A stretch of 64,000 bases of DNA from Streptomyces sp. NRRL S-350 (GTDB taxonomy: Bacteria > Actinomycetota > Actinomycetes > Streptomycetales > Streptomycetaceae): assembly GCF_000719705.1 (NCBI RefSeq), contig NZ_JOHO01000036.1, forward strand, positions 1-64,000, written 5' to 3'. Under the pieces are notes generated by a model, which saw only the letters and a list, made by a program, of their open reading frames with translations, was not told the DNA's origin and made no database searches. Positions 63,733-64,000 of this stretch are shown in pieces. The position numbers were made by a program, and so were the translations under genes. Within the stretch, counting starts at the first letter, position 1; each line of letters starts with the position of its first letter.

Positions 63733-64000
63733 TCAGGGATTCCGTCCGGCGCTGTCGTCCGACCGCTCCCGGCCCCGGGAGCGGTGCCGCCGCACGTACC
63801 AGACCGACAGGGCGACGGCGGCGACCACCGCGATCGCGATGGCGGCGACCCGCCCGACCGTGCCCTCCACCCGGGTGTAGGCGGCCCCGGCGAAGTAGCC
63901 GAGGAGGGTGAAGCCGACGCCCCAGGCGACCCCGCCGAGGGCGTTGTAGAACAGGAACCGGCGGTACGGCATCCGGGACATCCCGGCCAGCGAGGGCACC
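63733..64000 (-). CDS. DedA-family membrane protein, C-terminal part (runs off window)
   Basis: Last ~88 codons only. PSLAGMSRMPYRRFLFYNALGGVAWGVGFTLLGYFAGAAY is the conserved DedA end: the AGMSRM-Y--F loop, GxxxWG helix and a GY-G segment. A final membrane helix VAAIAIAVVAAVALSVWYV and a basic tail follow. DedA proteins are envelope lipid transporters (polyprenyl-phosphate or phospholipid scrambling). The 5' end lies beyond base 64000. Confidence 0.88.
   Translation of the reverse strand, partial: VPSLAGMSRMPYRRFLFYNALGGVAWGVGFTLLGYFAGAAYTRVEGTVGRVAAIAIAVVAAVALSVWYVRRHRSRGRERSDDSAGRNP

Overview
The window is about 70% G+C or more. It is densely packed, with strong third-position GC bias and frequent GTG/TTG starts. 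Many genes begin 6-10 bases after a TANNNT box, which is the leaderless arrangement common in actinobacteria. The gene content (RppA-type type III polyketide synthase, TipA-like MerR, SUKH-4, DUF2332, Pr6Pr, DUF6232, imuA'/imuB, several NarL-type two-component systems, two ABC-F proteins) points to a chromosome of the family Streptomycetaceae (Streptomyces or Kitasatospora). I see no rRNA, tRNA, CRISPR array, transposase, integrase or plasmid/phage gene.

Layout. 1-1.3 kb: SOS mutagenesis pair imuA'-imuB (minus, imuB runs off the left edge) with a LexA-type box. 1.8-9.7 kb: RibD_C reductase, a hypothetical gene, a MarR regulator divergent from an alpha/beta hydrolase across a perfect palindrome, a decayed second RibD_C gene, DinB, two-domain SUKH-4, DUF2332, and a TipA-like MerR gene with a 19-bp-spacer promoter. 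9.9-15.5 kb: MacB/FtsX-type ABC exporter divergent from a NarL-type two-component system. 15.6-16.9 kb: a short RRHVDL-type leader peptide and an isopenicillin-N-synthase-like oxygenase. 17.1-24.0 kb: MerR regulator facing a four-gene acyl-CoA catabolism operon (CoA transferase, acyl-CoA dehydrogenase, thiolase, FadB-like). 24.4-29.1 kb: GNAT, a membrane protein coupled to a second two-component system, and Pr6Pr. 29.1-34.3 kb: ABC-F gene with a long leader, V8-like protease, second ABC-F. 34.4-43.6 kb: nitroreductase, GNAT, aldo/keto reductase, SGNH hydrolase, two SDRs with altered active sites, TetR, methyltransferase coupled to peptide deformylase, wHTH regulator, VanZ. 43.8-49.8 kb: stand-alone hemC, then a second ABC exporter plus two-component system laid out like the first. 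49.9-53.0 kb: P450 - tetrahydroxynaphthalene synthase (rppA) - Nudix, a small pigment-type locus. 53.1-64 kb: SHOCT membrane protein, tex, PPOX, APH-fold kinase, LysR/RidA divergent pair, a coupled two-gene DUF6232/small-protein unit sharing a Q-x-G-x-x-N-x-G motif, TetR/tyrosine phosphatase, pentapeptide-repeat protein, GNAT, and the end of a DedA gene.

Themes. Three histidine kinase/NarL regulator pairs lie within 36 kb, two of them divergent from exporters that they probably control. Start-stop overlaps (ATGA/GTGA) couple the partners in at least seven pairs. Regulators commonly sit beside clear inverted repeats. Gene junctions are unusually rich in short tandem repeats of 6-29 bp, and some of these extend into coding ends. 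The best candidate for something undescribed is the 59367-60199 pair: a membrane protein ends with, and the next small protein begins with, the same amyloid/RHIM-like motif.
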